A stretch of 36,057 nt of DNA from Synergistaceae bacterium. Its GTDB lineage: Bacteria > Synergistota > Synergistia > Synergistales > Synergistaceae. Under the pieces are notes generated by a model. That model made no database searches and was not told where the DNA came from. It worked only from the letters and a program-made list of their open reading frames with translations. The stretch lies in the NCBI GenBank assembly GCA_021372895.1, contig JAJFTP010000011.1, positions 1 through 36,057 of the forward strand. The letters run 5' to 3'. This document shows, piece by piece, positions 32,942 to 36,057 of the stretch; within the stretch, counting starts at the first letter, position 1, and the number at the start of each line of letters is the position of its first letter. Made by a program: the position numbers and the translations under genes.

Positions 32942-34826
32942 TGACAAATATGAGGTTATTATTGTCGGAGGAGGCCATGCGGGATGTGAAGCAGCCCTTT
33001 CTGCTGCCCGAATGGGAGCCCGGACCCTCATGCTGAACCTTTACATAGACAACACAGCTATGATGCCGTGTAATCCTTCCATAGGCGGACCGGCAAAAGG
33101 GCACCTTGTCCGTGAGATAGATGCTCTCGGGGGGGAAATGGCGCGTGCTGCAGATAAAGCAACGCAGCACCTGCGTTGGCTCAACACGTCAAAAGGTCCG
33201 GCTGTCAGGACACTGAGAGCTCAGTGCAGTCCAAGGATATACAGCAGCCATTACAGAACTGCGCTGCTTACCTGTCCGAATTTGGAGATCCATCAGTCAC
33301 AGGTCACGGATCTTATTGTTAAGGATGGAACGGCTATAGGGGTAAAAATAAAAACAGGCCAGATTTTTTACTCAAGGACAATAATCATGGCTACTGGAAC
33401 ATATCTTGCCTCTAAAATACACATAGGTATGACATGCCATAAATCAGGTCCTCTCGGAATGGTTGCAGCTACAGAGTTATCCCGCAGCCTAAGGAACACG
33501 GGGCTCGAGATCGGACGTCTGAGGACCGACACGACGCCAAGGCTTCACAGAGATACCATAAACTGGGACATACTAGATAAGCAGGAAAGTTTATCAGAAC
33601 CTGAAGCGTTCTCATATTTTGGAGAGAAACGGACATATTCGGGAATGGTATGCGGCATGACAAGATCCAACAAAATAACTCATGATGTCATCAGAAAATA
33701 TTTTTCAGAGTCACCCCTGGTTCAGGGTACCCTTGATACGGAAGGGCCGAGATATTGCCCCTCCATCGACGACAAGGTAATAAAGTTCCCCGAAAAGGAT
33801 TCCCATCCCATTTTCCTCGAACCCATTGATCCTGATGGCAGAGAAGTCTATATGCAGAATTTTTCAACATCAATGTGCCTTGAGGCTCAGTTTGAAGCCG
33901 TAAGCACGATCAGGGGCTGTGAGAAGGCGCACATATTAAGACCTGGGTATGCGATTGAGTATGACTTTGTGATTCCTACACAGCTTGAACCTTGGCTCGA
34001 GACAAAACAGATAAAGAATCTCTTTCTTGCAGGACAGATAAACGGCACATCGGGGTATGAAGAGGCCGGTGCACAGGGGCTTATTGCCGGCATCAACGCT
34101 GCGCTAAGGGTGCACGGAAGCGGACCGTTGGTTCTGGGACGAGACCAGGCATATATAGGAGTACTCATAGATGACCTTGTAACAAAAGGGACAAAAGAAC
34201 CATACAGGATGCTTACCAGCAGATGTGAATACAGGCTCATGCTTCGCCATGACAATGCTGACAAACGACTTTCCGGGATCGGGCACGATATAGGCCTGCT
34301 GCAACAGGAAAAATGGAATATCCTTTGCGCGCGCTGGAGGAAAATGGACATGGAAATCAAGCGTATAATGAATTTTAAGATCCATCCTACGGAAAAAGTC
34401 AATGAGATACTTCGGAGTGCCGGCTCCTCCCCGATCACAGAAGGACTTCCGGCATCCGACCTGCTTTGCAGACCTGAGATCACATGGGAGATCATTGCGC
34501 CGCTTATTTCTTCTGAAGATATTGATAAAGAACTTGGAGAGCGCATATCGACAGACCTCAAATATAAGGGATATATCGACAGACAGAATAGACAGGTTGA
34601 AAAATTCCGCCACATGGATCGACTGAAATTTCCGGAGGACTTTGATTTTGCATCGATTGGAGGACTTTCGGGGGAAGGACGCCAAAAACTTATCCGCCAT
34701 GTTCCCAGAACACTTGGGCAGGCGTCAAGGATCTCCGGGATCCCGCCGACCGATATCCAGCTCCTTTGGGTCACGCTGGAGAACAGACGCAGAGAGAGGA
34801 CTGAAAATAAAGATGGAATCTCTTAA
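32928..34826 (+). CDS. mnmG: tRNA uridine-5-carboxymethylaminomethyl modification enzyme MnmG (GidA)
   Basis: FAD enzyme that, with MnmE, modifies U34 of certain tRNAs. 632 residues, usual length. FAD-binding VIIVGGGHAGCEAALSAAR at the start, then NPSIGGPAKGHLVREIDALGG, and in the middle GTSGYEEAGAQGLIAGINAA. The C-terminal KYKGYIDRQ, RLKFPEDFDF, GEGRQKLIRHVPRTLGQASRI block is complete. MnmE is not in this window. Part of the dnaN-recF-mnmG-DUF721 overlapping run. Confidence 0.97.
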   Translation: MMIYNDKYEVIIVGGGHAGCEAALSAARMGARTLMLNLYIDNTAMMPCNPSIGGPAKGHLVREIDALGGEMARAADKATQHLRWLNTSKGPAVRTLRAQCSPRIYSSHYRTALLTCPNLEIHQSQVTDLIVKDGTAIGVKIKTGQIFYSRTIIMATGTYLASKIHIGMTCHKSGPLGMVAATELSRSLRNTGLEIGRLRTDTTPRLHRDTINWDILDKQESLSEPEAFSYFGEKRTYSGMVCGMTRSNKITHDVIRKYFSESPLVQGTLDTEGPRYCPSIDDKVIKFPEKDSHPIFLEPIDPDGREVYMQNFSTSMCLEAQFEAVSTIRGCEKAHILRPGYAIEYDFVIPTQLEPWLETKQIKNLFLAGQINGTSGYEEAGAQGLIAGINAALRVHGSGPLVLGRDQAYIGVLIDDLVTKGTKEPYRMLTSRCEYRLMLRHDNADKRLSGIGHDIGLLQQEKWNILCARWRKMDMEIKRIMNFKIHPTEKVNEILRSAGSSPITEGLPASDLLCRPEITWEIIAPLISSEDIDKELGERISTDLKYKGYIDRQNRQVEKFRHMDRLKFPEDFDFASIGGLSGEGRQKLIRHVPRTLGQASRISGIPPTDIQLLWVTLENRRRERTENKDGIS

Positions 34827-35301
34827 GGATGCCGGCAGACTATTTACCACAGATGTGCCTGATGCGGTTAAAGCCTGCCTTAAACTAGCCGAGCTCGAAC
34901 AGGAGTGGCATAATGTAGCGGGTGAGGCAATTGCTGAAAGGAGCTCCCCTTCAGCGTGTGAATTTGTGGAAGAAGGACTGAGGATTACCATAAATGTTAC
35001 GGATGCAGGAGTTGCTCAGGCAGTAAAGTTCAGAAGATCTGCGCTTATAAAATCACTGCGTAAATTTTTATCTTTACCATCTATACAAATTGACGTTAAA
35101 GTTGGAAAAATTACAAGACGATCTGCTGCAAAACCTCCGCTTCCCGCATGCAGGAGACGGGCTCCGGTCATAATCTCGGAGAAGGCTGTAAAGGAAGAGA
35201 CAAAAAGACTGACATCTGAAAACGGAGATCCTGAAATTGCAGAAACAGTGGCAAGGCTTAAGGTGGCATCAGAGAAGCTTAGCCTAAGAAAAAACGGTTA
35301 A
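34813..35301 (+). CDS. DUF721 (DciA-like) protein, predicted helicase-loader
   Basis: 162 residues. DUF721 includes DciA, the ancestral loader of the replicative helicase DnaB. Features: WHNVAGEAIAERSSP resembles the family block W-x-x-V-x-G-x-x-x-A-x-H-(A/T), followed by LRITINVTDAGVAQAVKFRRSALIKSL. A basic region (RRSAAKPPLPACRRRAPV) and a charged C-terminal helix follow. The start overlaps mnmG by 14 bases with AGAGAGGA upstream. Its place in the origin block suits a replication role. Function is by family only. Confidence 0.75.
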   Translation: MESLKDAGRLFTTDVPDAVKACLKLAELEQEWHNVAGEAIAERSSPSACEFVEEGLRITINVTDAGVAQAVKFRRSALIKSLRKFLSLPSIQIDVKVGKITRRSAAKPPLPACRRRAPVIISEKAVKEETKRLTSENGDPEIAETVARLKVASEKLSLRKNG

Positions 35302-35321
35302 AAGCCCAGATAAATAATAAT

Positions 35322-35342
35322 GATTATTATTTTTCGGTAAAA
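35322..35342. promoter_or_regulatory. Fur/PerR-like palindrome upstream of superoxide reductase
   Basis: TAATAAT-G-ATTATTA (35325-35339) is an exact 7-1-7 inverted repeat, extended to 10-bp arms. The 7-1-7 layout matches Fur-family operators. A TATACT -10 candidate is at 35388-35393. Being pure A/T it could also arise by chance in this A+T-rich gap. Confidence 0.45.
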
Positions 35343-35416
35343 ATGCCGATGGTTCTATTGTTTTGTCAGTTTAATATTATACTAAGACATGATTAAAAAA
35401 TGGGGGGTAATCTTAC

Positions 35417-35809
35417 ATGAAAATAGGAGATCTCATTCAAAGCGGCGATTTTAAGGGAGAGAAGCATGTTCCCGTTATTGAAGCACCGGAAAAAGTAAAA
35501 GCCGGAGAGAAATTTACAGTAAAAGTAAGTGTAGGCAAGGAAATTCCACATCCAAACAAGATGGAGCACCATATCTGCTGGATCGGGCTTTTCTTTAAAC
35601 CCAACGATGCCAAATTTGCGATTGAGCTCGCAAAGTTTGACTATACCGCGCACGCAGCATCAATGGATCCGACTGTGGCAGGTCCTGCCCTTGCGGAACC
35701 CTTCAGCTGCGTCGCCATCAAACTTTCAAAGCCAGGGACCCTTATAGCGCAGAGCTACTGCAATCTGCACGGACTCTGGGAGACATCACAGGAAATCGCA
35801 GTGGAATAG
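35417..35809 (+). CDS. Superoxide reductase (neelaredoxin type)
   Basis: Reduces superoxide to hydrogen peroxide without making oxygen, a defence typical of anaerobes. 130 residues, the single-iron class without the N-terminal desulforedoxin domain. Iron ligands by comparison with the Pyrococcus enzyme: His17 (in GEKHVP), His45 (in PHPN), His51 or 52 (in MEHHICWI), Cys115 and His118 (in SYCNLHGLW), with Glu15 and Lys16 at the site. GGGGGG lies ahead of the ATG. It is monocistronic and ends before two tandem hairpins. Confidence 0.95.
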   Translation: MKIGDLIQSGDFKGEKHVPVIEAPEKVKAGEKFTVKVSVGKEIPHPNKMEHHICWIGLFFKPNDAKFAIELAKFDYTAHAASMDPTVAGPALAEPFSCVAIKLSKPGTLIAQSYCNLHGLWETSQEIAVE

Positions 35810-35820
35810 AAATTTAAATA

Positions 35821-35850
35821 CCCCTTGCTTTGTAAGGGACTTTTTGATTT
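35821..35850 (+). terminator. Terminator after superoxide reductase (first of two)
   Basis: CCCTT (35822-35826), seven-base loop, AAGGG (35834-35838), followed by ACTTTTTGATTTT. Confidence 0.6.
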
Positions 35851-35856
35851 TGCACG

Positions 35857-35892
35857 AAGAGGGATGTCCATACCGGATGTCCCTCTTTGTTA
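35857..35892. terminator. Second, bidirectional terminator between converging genes
   Basis: AAGAGGGATGTCC (35857-35869), loop, GGATGTCCCTCTT as its near-inverse (35875-35887), then TGTTATT. It can serve superoxide reductase and, in reverse, the minus-strand gene at the window end. Confidence 0.7.
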
Positions 35893-36002
35893 TTGAGTAA
35901 TGAATGTAATATAATAAACTCAAACTTCGCACATAAATAACGTGCACAGCACCTTGACAATCCAATAATCGGCGAACGTTAAGAATATTATTTTTAGTCA
36001 TT

Positions 36003-36056
36003 TCACGCACATCTGAGCAGCTTGTTCTTCAGCATCTCAGGCAATGCTTCAATGAA
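36003..36056 (-). CDS. C-terminus of an unidentified gene, cut by the window edge
   Basis: On the minus strand an open frame runs from the window end to TGA at 36003-36005, giving the last residues FIEALPEMLKNKLLRCA. Too short to identify. The bidirectional terminator downstream supports that a minus-strand gene ends here. Confidence 0.4.
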   Translation of the reverse strand, partial: FIEALPEMLKNKLLRCA

Positions 36057-36057
36057 T

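Noticed and set aside
33887-34774. 295-codon minus-strand open frame
   Set aside because: Antisense shadow of mnmG, Ser/Pro/Ile-rich composition typical of reversed coding sequence.
35322-35342. A+T palindrome as terminator of the DUF721 gene
   Set aside because: A stem of only A-T pairs would be too weak; its position and 7-1-7 shape fit an operator better.

Overview
The window looks like the replication-origin region and flanking chromosome of an anaerobic Synergistota (Synergistetes) bacterium. This is inferred from the gene set: a GlnN-type glutamine synthetase III, several TRAP transporters of both the DctPQM and TAXI kinds, an ECF transporter, superoxide reductase, and a dnaA-dnaN-recF-mnmG-DUF721 block. 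No 16S gene is present to confirm it. All large genes are intact; I see no tRNA, rRNA, CRISPR array, prophage or transposase gene.

Layout. 1-8.2 kb holds housekeeping and stand-alone genes: glutamine synthetase III, a macrodomain hydrolase, an ABC-F ATPase that appears to use a CTG start, a YhcH-family protein, a lytic transglycosylase with a structured leader, and exonuclease III. A roughly 150-bp MITE-like element with terminal inverted repeats and a flanking direct repeat lies at 3170-3335. 8.6-11.7 kb is a TAXI TRAP transporter (binding protein plus fused 4TM/12TM permease) with an operator-like palindrome over its promoter. 11.7-13.7 kb holds a divergent DapB-family reductase and an overlapping pair of DNA alkylation repair genes (ogt and an AlkA-like glycosylase).

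13.7-17.2 kb is the most interesting unit: a promoter, a T-box riboswitch whose best specifier reading is UGG (Trp), a TrpP-like substrate-binding membrane protein, two ECF ATPases and one EcfT, all closely packed. It reads as a dedicated, tRNA-regulated ECF transporter for tryptophan. 17.3-20.5 kb has a DHH/DHHA1 phosphoesterase overlapping a GT28 glycolipid glycosyltransferase, then a convergent Ppx/GppA phosphatase. 20.6-25.9 kb is a DctPQM TRAP operon with a second, separately promoted paralogous binding protein and a small membrane protein. 26.1-27.2 kb is a two-gene short-chain CHR (chromate-type) transporter.

27.45-27.62 kb is non-coding but folds into a long-range structure closed by about 16 base pairs; it is either a structured RNA or a small inverted-repeat element. 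From 28.6 kb onward comes the origin region: DnaA boxes upstream of dnaA and a denser cluster between dnaA and dnaN, then dnaN, recF, mnmG and a DciA-like DUF721 gene overlapping head to tail, and a superoxide reductase preceded by a Fur/PerR-like palindrome. The window ends in the C-terminus of an unidentified minus-strand gene.
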